Shown: positions 45,209 through 52,116 of the stretch, one piece after another | Position numbering within the stretch: the first letter of the stretch is position 1 | Layout of the letters: the number at the start of each line of letters is the position of its first letter | Origin: Roseiflexus sp. RS-1 | Lineage (GTDB): Bacteria; Chloroflexota; Chloroflexia; Chloroflexales; Roseiflexaceae | Direction: 5' to 3' | DNA length: 64,000 nucleotides | Assembly: GCF_000016665.1 (NCBI RefSeq) | Contig: NC_009523.1 | Coordinates: 4,835,501 to 4,899,500 of the forward strand | Translations under genes and position numbers: made by a program | Notes under the pieces: generated by a model | The model's database searches: none | Seen by the model: the letters and a program-made list of their open reading frames with translations, nothing else | Told to the model about the DNA's origin: nothing

Positions 45209-46198
45209 CTATTCCATTGGATACTTCAGTCCCCACTGTGCGCGGATGGCATCCATTGTGCGCATGATTCCAAGCGTTTCGTCGAGCGGCATGACCTGGC
45301 TCTCACTGAGACCGGCGCGCAGGCAGCGCATGGCTTCCAGCGCCTCGAACTGATAGCCATTCCCGTTAAAGGGGAGATGGATCGCCTCGTCACCCTGCCC
45401 GCTGCGATGCACCGTCAGCGAGGTGGCGCGCCACCACTGCGGATGAATGCGGATCATGCCTCCGGTTCCCATGATTGTCGTCTCGTGCGGCGTCTCGGTG
45501 CGAATGGCGCTCCACAGCACTGCCATCCGCCCACCGCTGTACCCCAGGATCATCGCCGCCTGCTCATCGACGCCGGTAGATCCGAGATCGGCGAGAGTCG
45601 CCAGACGCTCCGGTTCACCACCCAGCACCATCGATGCCAGTGAAACGGTATAGACTCCCACATCAAGCAGACTCCCGCCGCCGAGCGCCGGATCGAACAG
45701 GCGGCTCTGCGGATCGACGCCGGCGCGAAAGCCAAAGTCGGAAGCGATCATGCGCACCTCGCCGATCACGCCCTGCGCCAGCAATTCTCGCAACCGCACG
45801 ATTGCTGGCAGAAAGCGCGTCCACATCGCCTCCATGAGAAACAAGCCGCGTTCACGGGCAACAGCAACGACCTCAGCCGCCTGGCGCGCGTTGATTGTAA
45901 ACGGTTTCTCGCACAGCACCGCTTTTCCGTGGTTCAGGCAGAGCAAACAGTTCTCATAGTGCAGCGCGTGCGGCGTCGCATTATAGATAATGTCAACATC
46001 GGGATCGGCGGCGAGTTCCTCATACGATGCGTAGCGGCGCGGAACATCGAAGCGGTCGCCAAAGGCGGCGGCGCTATCGGCGCTGCGCGACCCGACTGCA
46101 ACCAGGTGCGCGTCATCGATAGACTGGAGCGCCTCGGCGAACACGCCTGCAATACGTCCTGTGCTGAGAATGCCCCAGCGAACGGGTTGGTGGGTCAT
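45209..46198 (-). CDS. Gfo/Idh/MocA-family oxidoreductase
   Basis: A 329-residue NAD(P)-dependent dehydrogenase. The Rossmann start is 'VRWGILSTGRIAGVFAEAL'; 'NATPHALHYENCLLCLNHGKAVLCEKPF' carries the family E-K-P motif with the catalytic Lys. The C-terminal domain ('GGGSLLDVGVYTVSLASMVLG') closes the active site with D and H/Y positions replaced by 'VYTV' in place of the usual G-x-H. Substrates in the family are sugars and inositols; trans-1,2-dihydrobenzenediol-type members look similar. ATG 46198 follows AGAAGGAATC. It is the middle gene of a three-gene operon. Confidence 0.85.
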   Translation of the reverse strand: MTHQPVRWGILSTGRIAGVFAEALQSIDDAHLVAVGSRSADSAAAFGDRFDVPRRYASYEELAADPDVDIIYNATPHALHYENCLLCLNHGKAVLCEKPFTINARQAAEVVAVARERGLFLMEAMWTRFLPAIVRLRELLAQGVIGEVRMIASDFGFRAGVDPQSRLFDPALGGGSLLDVGVYTVSLASMVLGGEPERLATLADLGSTGVDEQAAMILGYSGGRMAVLWSAIRTETPHETTIMGTGGMIRIHPQWWRATSLTVHRSGQGDEAIHLPFNGNGYQFEALEAMRCLRAGLSESQVMPLDETLGIMRTMDAIRAQWGLKYPME

Positions 46199-46220
46199 AC
46201 GATTCCTTCTTTCCTGGATG

Positions 46221-46667
46221 TTATGGCGGAAGCACTGGATGATCGAACCACGCGCGTATATCGCGCCCGTCAATCGTGGCAACTACCGTAATGCGCCAGT
46301 CTCCTTCCATCGAATACAATGTGCGAACCCCGTATTTTCCGGGACCAAGCCGGTCGGCGATGGGCTGATGCACCCCCATTTCCATCTGCGGCATCGTAAA
46401 ATCGAAATAGACCAGCGTCGCTTCGACCGGTTGATCGCCAGCGTCGGTAATCGTCGCCACGAACGCATAGTCGCGCAGTGCAATCGGTTGCGCCGGTCGT
46501 TCGAGCGAGATCGTCAACCCATCGACCACACGATGCTCGACGATGGTCGGCGCGGCGCCACAGGCAGCAAGGGCGATGAAGATGATCGCACGTGCGGATG
46601 CCCGCCAGAATGCAAGCCAGAAGACGCATCCGGCATGAACTGGCGTGACGTGGTGCGGCGATTTCAT
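46221..46667 (-). CDS. YtkA/FixH-like lipoprotein
   Basis: 148 residues. Starting at MKSPHHVTP, residues 20-37 are hydrophobic and end in the lipobox 'IALAAC', so the mature protein is probably lipid-anchored. Residues about 45-145 ('FVATITDAGDQPVEATLVYFDFTMPQMEMGVHQPIADRLGPGKYGVRTLYSMEGDWRITV' in blocks) are an immunoglobulin-like YtkA domain with the Met/His-rich 'MPQMEMGVH' typical of copper-linked members. It may handle copper or support oxidase assembly. It lies 22 bp upstream of the oxidoreductase in the same direction, a link I cannot explain. Confidence 0.75.
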   Translation of the reverse strand: MKSPHHVTPVHAGCVFWLAFWRASARAIIFIALAACGAAPTIVEHRVVDGLTISLERPAQPIALRDYAFVATITDAGDQPVEATLVYFDFTMPQMEMGVHQPIADRLGPGKYGVRTLYSMEGDWRITVVATIDGRDIRAWFDHPVLPP

Positions 46668-46680
46668 GTCTCTGTATGTT

Positions 46681-46790
46681 GAACCTTCAACCTTCCAACC
46701 TTCAACCTTCCAACCTTCCAACCTTCAACCTTCAACGTTACAACCTTCAACCTTCAACCTTCAACCTTCCAACCTTCAACCTTCAACATC
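46681..46790. repeat. Heptamer microsatellite AACCTTC/AACCTTCC
   Basis: About 16 copies of a 7- to 8-base unit CAACCTT(C). It overlaps the last codons of the flippase-like gene at 46776 and reaches the start region of the YtkA-like gene at 46667. Shorter tracts of the same unit occur at 531-560, 725-753, 925-950, 3199-3217 and 48711-48770. Confidence 0.9.
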
Positions 46791-47771
46791 GCCTCCACCG
46801 GTTTTCGTCACGTCCGATGGCGCTTCACCGAGCGGATAGCGCAGCGAGACCAGGAATCCGATCAGAATGTGCTGGATATTGATGAGCAGGAACAACGCTG
46901 ACAGGCTCAGCGCGATCTCCGCAGCGTGTCCATGGCGCTGCAGCATGGCGATCAACACGGCATCACGCACCCCGACGCCTGCAAAACTGATCGGCAGCGC
47001 CTGGAGAATGGCGATCAACCCGGTGGCTGCCAGGATTTCGAGCAGCGGAATATCACCCAGCCGCAGCGCCAGATACATCAGGTAGATCCGCACGAATGTC
47101 GAAGTTGCCGAACCAATCGTGCTGATCAGGAGCAGCAACAGCGGCGTGAAGCGCAGACTGAGCGGCGCGAACTGGTCGCGCAGGCGTTCGAGCGCCGCAC
47201 GCAACCGCGCGGGCGCCAGCGGGATCGCCAGACCCAGCGCCCACTCGCGCGGCGCCCGCGCCATCAATCCTGGCGTGGCGATCAACACCGCAGCCGCAAA
47301 GCCGACGGTCGCCAGTTGCACGACGCCGCGCGTTTCAGCAGGAAAAACATCGATGAACGCCGCCAGGCTCAGCACTGCCATCACTGCCCAGATCACAAAA
47401 TCAAACAGGCGGTCGAGCAGGATGCTCAGCAGACCGGGCGCCAGCGGCACGCCGCGTTCGCGCAGATACCAGGCTTTGATGAAATCGCCCGACTGACCGG
47501 GCGTGATGCCGCCAGCGTATAACCCGATTGCGTACAGCGCCGCCAGATCGTTCAGCGACGGCGGCGTGTGCCCCTGCTCACGCACGATGATACTCCAGCG
47601 CCATGCTTTGACCCAGATGAACACGGGCATCAGCGCCAGCGAGAGGATCGCCGGACCGGGATCGATACCGACCAGCGCCGCAACCAGCGCAGCCGGGTCG
47701 CTGCGCCAGAGGAAGAAGATCAGGAGCGCAGGACCGATCAGACGAAGCAGCCAGCGGAGGGAGTGTTTCAC
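46776..47771 (-). CDS. Flippase-like membrane protein (UPF0104/LPG synthase TM type)
   Basis: 331 residues, GTG start, with 7-8 hydrophobic helices. The N-terminus 'LIFFLWRSDPAALVAAL' and the segment 'YAGGITPGQSGDFIKAWYLRERGVPLA' in blocks are hallmarks of the lysylphosphatidylglycerol synthase membrane domain/UPF0104 family. A C-terminal 'FAGVGVRDAVLI' also fits. The soluble transferase half of MprF is absent, so it is better regarded as a lipid or lipid-glycan flippase-like protein. Its start overlaps the GT2 stop by 4 bp, so it probably handles the product of that glycosyltransferase. The C-terminal residues are encoded in the heptamer repeat. Confidence 0.82.
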   Translation of the reverse strand: MKHSLRWLLRLIGPALLIFFLWRSDPAALVAALVGIDPGPAILSLALMPVFIWVKAWRWSIIVREQGHTPPSLNDLAALYAIGLYAGGITPGQSGDFIKAWYLRERGVPLAPGLLSILLDRLFDFVIWAVMAVLSLAAFIDVFPAETRGVVQLATVGFAAAVLIATPGLMARAPREWALGLAIPLAPARLRAALERLRDQFAPLSLRFTPLLLLLISTIGSATSTFVRIYLMYLALRLGDIPLLEILAATGLIAILQALPISFAGVGVRDAVLIAMLQRHGHAAEIALSLSALFLLINIQHILIGFLVSLRYPLGEAPSDVTKTGGGDVEG

Positions 47772-48703
47772 AGGTCGCGCCGTTGAAAACGAAGCCCGGC
47801 AATCTGCTCAGCCAGCAAGCCGAACATGAAAACGACGATCGCGCCGACGAACAGCCCGACAGAAGAGTTGGGCACACGGAAACGCCCGATGTCGGTGATG
47901 AAATAACTGATGGCGAACGAGAGAAGGCTCAGCGCAAACATTGCCAGCGCCACCGGAAAGTAGACGCGCAGCGGCGCAAACATCGAGACCATGCGCAGCA
48001 TGATGAGAATATTGCGCACGCCGTTTTTGAACAATTTCTGGCTGCTGCGTCCACCCTGGCGTTTGTTCATCATCACCGGCTCGAAGCGGATGTGATACCC
48101 CGCTTTGGCAAATGCCATCGCACTCGTCATGGGCCAGCCGAATGTATTCGGCAACAGGTGCAGAAACTCCAGCATCACCTCACGCCGCATCGCGCGAAAC
48201 CCCGACGTCAGATCCCGCATCGGAAAGCCAGAAAGATAGGTGCCAAGCGCATTCAGGACGCTGTTGCCAAACCAGCGCACCAGGTTCTCGTGACTGTCCC
48301 GGTCGGGTCGTGTGGCGATCACCATATCGTACCGATCAAGGTGGCGCAGCAACCGTGGAATATCGGCCGGGTTGTGCTGCCCATCGGCATCGATCACAAT
48401 CACAACATCGCCGCTCGCTGCGCGAATGCCGGTGCGCACCCCTGCGCCATTGCCCAGGTTGTGCGGTCGGCTGATGACCCGCGCCCCGGCTGAAGCCGCC
48501 TGCGCCGCCGTATCGTCGGACGACGCATCATCGACGACGATGATCTCCGCATCGGGAACCTGCGCACGCACTGCGCGCACGACGCTTCCGACCCGCGGAC
48601 CTTCGTTGAACGCCGGAATGACGACGCTGATGCTGAAGGGCCAGTGGCGCGGGGCGTCGGGTTCCGCATCGGTATCGGGAATTGAGAGCAGCTCAGCAGT
48701 CAT
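47768..48703 (-). CDS. GT2 glycosyltransferase with C-terminal membrane helices
   Basis: 311 residues. The GT-A domain shows 'VVIPAFNEGPRVGSV', 'IIVVDDASSDDT' and the metal motif in 'VIVIDADGQHNP', with 'DLTSGFRAMRR' later; this is the dolichyl-phosphate mannosyltransferase/polyprenyl-P-glycosyltransferase type. Two TM helices follow (about 245-268 'VYFPVALAMFALSLLSFAIS' and 278-300 'VGLFVGAIVVFMFGLLAEQIA'). ATG 48703 is chosen because the frame further upstream is AACCTGC-type repeat. It overlaps the flippase-like gene, suggesting synthesis and transfer of a lipid-linked sugar. Confidence 0.85.
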   Translation of the reverse strand: MTAELLSIPDTDAEPDAPRHWPFSISVVIPAFNEGPRVGSVVRAVRAQVPDAEIIVVDDASSDDTAAQAASAGARVISRPHNLGNGAGVRTGIRAASGDVVIVIDADGQHNPADIPRLLRHLDRYDMVIATRPDRDSHENLVRWFGNSVLNALGTYLSGFPMRDLTSGFRAMRREVMLEFLHLLPNTFGWPMTSAMAFAKAGYHIRFEPVMMNKRQGGRSSQKLFKNGVRNILIMLRMVSMFAPLRVYFPVALAMFALSLLSFAISYFITDIGRFRVPNSSVGLFVGAIVVFMFGLLAEQIAGLRFQRRDL

Positions 48704-48855
48704 AGCGGTTGAAAGTTTGAAGGTTGCAGGTTTAAGGGTTGCAGGTTTGCAGGTTGCAGGTTGCGCAGCATCCGCATGCTTCACCTGATCGATTGAGCGA
48801 CACATCCTGCGCATGCCTTTTGAGCGCTTATACTCGATCCGCACATGCGCTCTCA

Positions 48856-49473
48856 CTACTCCCTCTCTGTTTCCCGCTCGACGAACGCCAGAAGGTCATC
48901 GTAGCCACGCAGCACCGGGAAGTGCGGAAAATCAGCGACGACATTCTGCGGCGGATCGAAGAGCGCGCCTGCATCTGCCGCTGCCAGCATGCCAACATCG
49001 TTGTACGAATCGCCGACCGCCAGCACCCGAAAATGAATATCGCGCAGCGCGCGCACCGCAGCCGTCTTGCTGTCCGGCATACGCAGGCGGTAGGCGGTGA
49101 TCATACCCTGGTCGTCAACATCGAGCGAATGGCAGAAGAGCGTCGGCCAGCCAAGTTTCGCCATCAACGGCATGGCAAATTCATAGTACGTATCCGAAAG
49201 GATGATCACCTGCACCTGCTGACGCAACTGCCCCAGCGCCTCGACTGCGCCGGGCAACGGGTCGATGGCGCCGATGACGCGCTGAATATCCGCCAGCGTC
49301 AGGCGATGCTCGCGCAGGATTGCCAGCCGCCCGCGCATCAACTCGTCGTAATCGGGAATGTCGCGCGTTGTCAACCGCAGTCGTTCGATGCCGGTTCGCT
49401 CGGCGACCGCGATCCAGATCTCTGGAACCAGGACGCCTTCCAGATCGGTGGTGAGAATAGTTGGTTGCGTCAT
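48856..49473 (-). CDS. thrH: ThrH-type phosphoserine phosphatase/homoserine phosphotransferase
   Basis: A 205-residue HAD-fold protein. Motif I is '[14 protein letters not shown]' with D-x-E in place of the common D-x-D, which is characteristic of ThrH. Motif II is '[12 protein letters not shown]', the motif III Lys is in '[13 protein letters not shown]', and motif IV is '[14 protein letters not shown]'. ThrH removes phosphate from phosphoserine and can pass it to homoserine, linking serine and threonine synthesis. ATG 49473 follows CGAGGTGAT. It is on the same strand as, but 152 bp from, the GT2, so no operon is claimed. Confidence 0.85.
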   Translation of the reverse strand: MTQPTILTTDLEGVLVPEIWIAVAERTGIERLRLTTRDIPDYDELMRGRLAILREHRLTLADIQRVIGAIDPLPGAVEALGQLRQQVQVIILSDTYYEFAMPLMAKLGWPTLFCHSLDVDDQGMITAYRLRMPDSKTAAVRALRDIHFRVLAVGDSYNDVGMLAAADAGALFDPPQNVVADFPHFPVLRGYDDLLAFVERETERE

Positions 49474-49614
49474 ATCACCTCGTGATACGTGAGACACACA
49501 GGATTGTACCATGACCTGCGCGCGTCGGCGTCAGAATGACAGGAGAAGCCGATGATTGGCAGGGTGATCCCCTTCTGTGGCGCCGCGGTGGATGAAGATT
49601 AAGAATGACCACAT

Positions 49615-49725
49615 TGCTGTGCTTTTGCCCCTCATCCCCCCTGCCCCCTTCTCCCACAAGGGGAGAAGGGGGAGTTTGGGCGTCCTGATGCCTGAAACGG
49701 GAGATGGCACGCAGGAGCTTCAAAA
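49615..49725. repeat. R3 intergenic repeat (reversed)
   Basis: TTGCCCCTCATCCCCCCTGCC, then CCCTTCTCCC/GGGAGAAGGGGGAGT and GGCGTCCTGATGCCTGAAACG in the inverted order of the copy at 14404. Remaining gap DNA (49474-49930) shows no gene. Confidence 0.85.
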
Positions 49726-49886
49726 AACCTACCCCTACAAGCCCGCTGGCGGGGGACTACATGGCGAAGACCGAATGCTGCACGGCGCACATTGGCGCGA
49801 AAAGGATGGGATTGCGATGATACGCTGCTGCATACACAGGCTTTGCCGGATTTCAGTGCTCTTCTGTGAGCCGAATGTTCCAGAGA

Positions 49887-49914
49887 TTGTTCTGGCAGTC
49901 GGCTATGGTATACT
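49887..49914 (+). promoter_or_regulatory. Candidate promoter for the small gene pair
   Basis: TTGTTC (49887-49892), 16 bp, TATACT (49909-49914); the start codon follows 17 bp on. The string CTATGGTATACT is shared with the region before the CHAT gene (56726-56737). Confidence 0.5.
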
Positions 49915-49930
49915 GAAAAGTGAGGTTTTC

Positions 49931-50305
49931 ATGAACGACATGCGCTCCCTCGTCAAACGTGCTATCAAGAGTGTACAGTCCGGGATTCGATGGCGACACG
50001 ACAGCGCAGCACAACACCTGGTGAAACGCAAGGCTCGTCGGCAGTTACCCGCGAACGCAACACTGGCAGCCTATGAACAGATCATCACGACGATTGTGCA
50101 CGATCCTCAAGCGCGTGTATTCGTCTACTGGCACGACCAACGCGCCTATCCAACGGTCGTGAGCGTCATCGGTGGTGAGCACTGGCTGGTCATGCTCGAT
50201 GAGAGTGGTTCACTGGAAAGCGCTTTTGTGATTGATCGCCCTGAGCGCTATCTTATGCGACCACAATTCCAGGAAACAGGCGTATTGGAAGAGATTCTAC
50301 GATGA
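49931..50305 (+). CDS. Unknown small protein, first of an overlapping pair
   Basis: 124 residues, starting MNDMRSLVKRAIKS after GTGAGG. The N-terminal 40 residues are strongly basic ('KRAIKSVQSGIRWRHD', 'LVKRKARRQLP'). The rest looks like a small alpha/beta fold ('VFVYWHDQRAYPTVVSVIGGEHWLVMLDESGSLESAFVIDRPERYL' in blocks). I do not recognise a family. The stop overlaps the next start by 4 bp, so the two proteins are made together. The size and overlap recall toxin-antitoxin pairs, and a vapBC pair lies 1.1 kb away, but no toxin motif is visible. A candidate promoter is at 49887-49914. Confidence 0.6.
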   Translation: MNDMRSLVKRAIKSVQSGIRWRHDSAAQHLVKRKARRQLPANATLAAYEQIITTIVHDPQARVFVYWHDQRAYPTVVSVIGGEHWLVMLDESGSLESAFVIDRPERYLMRPQFQETGVLEEILR

Positions 50306-50646
50306 TTCATGAGGAAATTGAACGCCTACTGACGGCTTACGAAACCGATGTGCGATTCCCTGAGGCAAGCGGCATGGAGTTGCTGGACATGCTCCTGAAG
50401 CGAAGCGAGATTGCGCAAGCTGATCGTGAGCAACTTCTCACCGTAGAGCAACGTCGTCGTCTCGCAGCTGCGGATCGCGTTCTGGCGTTGCAGGCGCGTC
50501 ATTTCTACGCGTCGATCCAGCGCATCGCTGATCTGGAAGTGTGGCGTCAGCACGAAGGTGCGCCGCCGGGGGAATGGTGGTGGTATCTCGACGTGCTGGC
50601 GCATACGCCGGTCGTTGCGGCAGACGACACGCCGGTTCCTGCGTGA
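50302..50646 (+). CDS. Unknown small helical protein, second of the pair
   Basis: 114 residues: 'IHEEIERLLTAYETDVRFPEASGMELLDMLLKRSEIAQADREQLLTVEQRRRLAAADRVLA' read in blocks is helical and charged. The C-terminus is richer in Trp and Pro ('GEWWWYLDVLA'). There is no family match I can name. The ATG lies inside the previous stop region (ATGA). The 3' end is overlapped on the other strand by the tail of a truncated frame (50547-50960). Confidence 0.6.
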   Translation: MIHEEIERLLTAYETDVRFPEASGMELLDMLLKRSEIAQADREQLLTVEQRRRLAAADRVLALQARHFYASIQRIADLEVWRQHEGAPPGEWWWYLDVLAHTPVVAADDTPVPA

Positions 50647-50737
50647 TGTGTATAGTCTTCCTGCGGCATCCATGAAAAACCATAGACCGTCGTATCGCTC
50701 TGGCTATTGTGTCTCCAGATTGGCATCCACGAAAGGT

Positions 50738-50960
50738 CGAGCAAGACCTGCTCAGCAATCCATCTTCTGGTTATGGCATGAGGATTCAGTCTTTCCACAT
50801 AAAAGCGGACCAGATAATCGAAAGCGGTCCCTACCAGGGAGTAGCGGTTCGAGAGAGGAGGGGCAAGCAGTTCCCTTTTCACTTTCATTCCGGGCATGGC
50901 GAATTCTTGACGAAACCGATCCCTGACATCCTTTCTCTCCAGAAATGAAGTAAGGCTCAT
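50738..50960 (-). pseudogene. Truncated gene fragment with intact N-terminus
   Basis: A strong ribosome site (GGAGGAAAC) precedes ATG 50960, and about 72 codons read as a real protein start (MSLTSFLERKDVRDRFRQEF, then 'LLAPPLSNRYSLVGTAFDYLVRFYVERLNP' in blocks). Beyond 'RRWIAEQVL' the frame continues to 50547, but the sequence turns into the antisense of the small unknown gene, so it looks cut off. A full-length member would be longer. I have the impression that similar N-termini occur in other bacteria beside defence or restriction genes but cannot name the family. Confidence 0.5.
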
Positions 50961-51039
50961 AGAGTTTCCTCCATATGTGTTTGAAGAACACTCTTGCGAT
51001 CAGCGCTCCGCCACAACCTGTGCCGTCGGGTTTTCCGTA

Positions 51040-51444
51040 TCACGGCTGTGACCAATCCTCGACCGTCAACCCCGGCACACGCGCGAATTCCCGCACATTG
51101 TTGGTCACCAGAATGAGCCTGCAGCTGACCGCCTGAGCCGCGAGCAAGGTATCAATCGCGCCTATCGGTGTTCCTTGCGCTTCAAGAAAGGCGCGTATCT
51201 CTCCATAGGTCATCGCAGACTTCTCATCAAAAGGCAAGATCGTCAAGGGCAACAGAAAGTAATCAAGCGCCTGTTGGTTTTGGGCAACATATCTGCTCTT
51301 CGCAACGCCATACCGGAGTTCAGCGACTGTAATCGCTGAGACGGCCACATCGGTCAGGGGCAGCCGTGTAAGTCTCTGTAAGACGGCCTGCGACTTTTGT
51401 CGAATAAGCAGGATACAGATGTTTGTGTCCAGCAGATATTTCAT
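51040..51444 (-). CDS. vapC: VapC-type PIN-domain toxin
   Basis: 134-residue PIN nuclease. Acidic residues D6 ('YLLDTNICI'), E42 ('TVAELRYGV') and D98 ('GAIDTLLAAQAV') are present; the fourth is N115/N116 ('LVTNNVREF'), as in many VapC proteins. It would cleave RNA (tRNA or rRNA in studied members) when freed from antitoxin. Its ATG overlaps the vapB stop by 4 bp, the usual vapBC layout. Confidence 0.9.
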   Translation of the reverse strand: MKYLLDTNICILLIRQKSQAVLQRLTRLPLTDVAVSAITVAELRYGVAKSRYVAQNQQALDYFLLPLTILPFDEKSAMTYGEIRAFLEAQGTPIGAIDTLLAAQAVSCRLILVTNNVREFARVPGLTVEDWSQP

Positions 51445-51674
51445 TCAAACAGATGTTCACGTACCTGGATGGGAGGCTGATCGCGTTCAGCCATAAAGTC
51501 GTCGGAGAACATGGACAGACTCTCGATGAGCGTTTGCCATGAGTCGTACTCGGGAAGAAGCACGACTGCATTGCCCATGCGCTTGAGATAGACTCTGTCG
51601 CCGCGGAACCGATACTCTTTCGGCAGACGGATGGCCTGGCTCTGACCATTCCGGAAAATCCTGGCGGTGTCCAT
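51441..51674 (-). CDS. vapB: VapB-type AbrB/MazE-fold antitoxin
   Basis: 77 codons. The N-terminal swapped-hairpin region 'TARIFRNGQSQAIRLPKEYRFRGDRVYLKRMG' in blocks is the VapB/SpoVT-AbrB DNA-binding fold. The C-terminal tail ('ERDQPPIQVREHLFE') would bind the toxin. The real start is ATG 51674 (MDTARIF) after GAGGTACAG; a longer frame to 51716 is less likely. It should repress its own promoter. Confidence 0.88.
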   Translation of the reverse strand: MDTARIFRNGQSQAIRLPKEYRFRGDRVYLKRMGNAVVLLPEYDSWQTLIESLSMFSDDFMAERDQPPIQVREHLFE

Positions 51675-51837
51675 TGACTGTACCTCACTGTGCAAGTATA
51701 TATTCTCAGTATACACTAACTCTTGACCTGTCGCAATCTATGCAGATGATCATCTCCTACATTCCTCACATCCATACGCCCGTTATGGCACGGCGCTGGG
51801 CGAACCGCGTCAGGACCCACCCGCTTATCTTATAGAG

Positions 51838-51935
51838 GTAGGTTTTTTAGGGAGCCCCTGCGTTCCTTCTCTCGTTTTGGGCTTCAGGACGCCCAGACTC
51901 CCCCTTCTCTCCTTGTGGGAGAAGCTCACAGGGGT
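51838..51935. repeat. R3 intergenic repeat, partial
   Basis: GGTTTTTTAGGGAGCCCCTGCG, CTTCAGGACGCCCAGACTCC and CCCTTCTC...GGGAGAAG. It is truncated after the hairpin and directly followed by the next copy. Confidence 0.85.
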
Positions 51936-52095
51936 CGGTTTTTTGGGGAGCCCCTGCGTTCTTTCTCTCGTTTTGGGCTTCAGGATGCCCAGACTCCCCC
52001 TTCTCCCCTTGTGGGAGAAGGGGGTTGGGGGGATGAGGGGCAAAAACGTACAGGAATGTAGAAAGCCGCTTCTCTCCCAACAACTCTTGAGAGGG
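51930..52095. repeat. R3 intergenic repeat, full
   Basis: GGTTTTTTGGGGAGCCCCTGCG to CCCAACAACTCTTGAGAG, with the complete hairpin CCCCCTTCTCCCC...GGGAGAAGGGGG. The gap 51675-52116 otherwise holds no gene. Confidence 0.85.
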
Positions 52096-52116
52096 ATCCA
52101 CCATCCTGCCTGCGTG

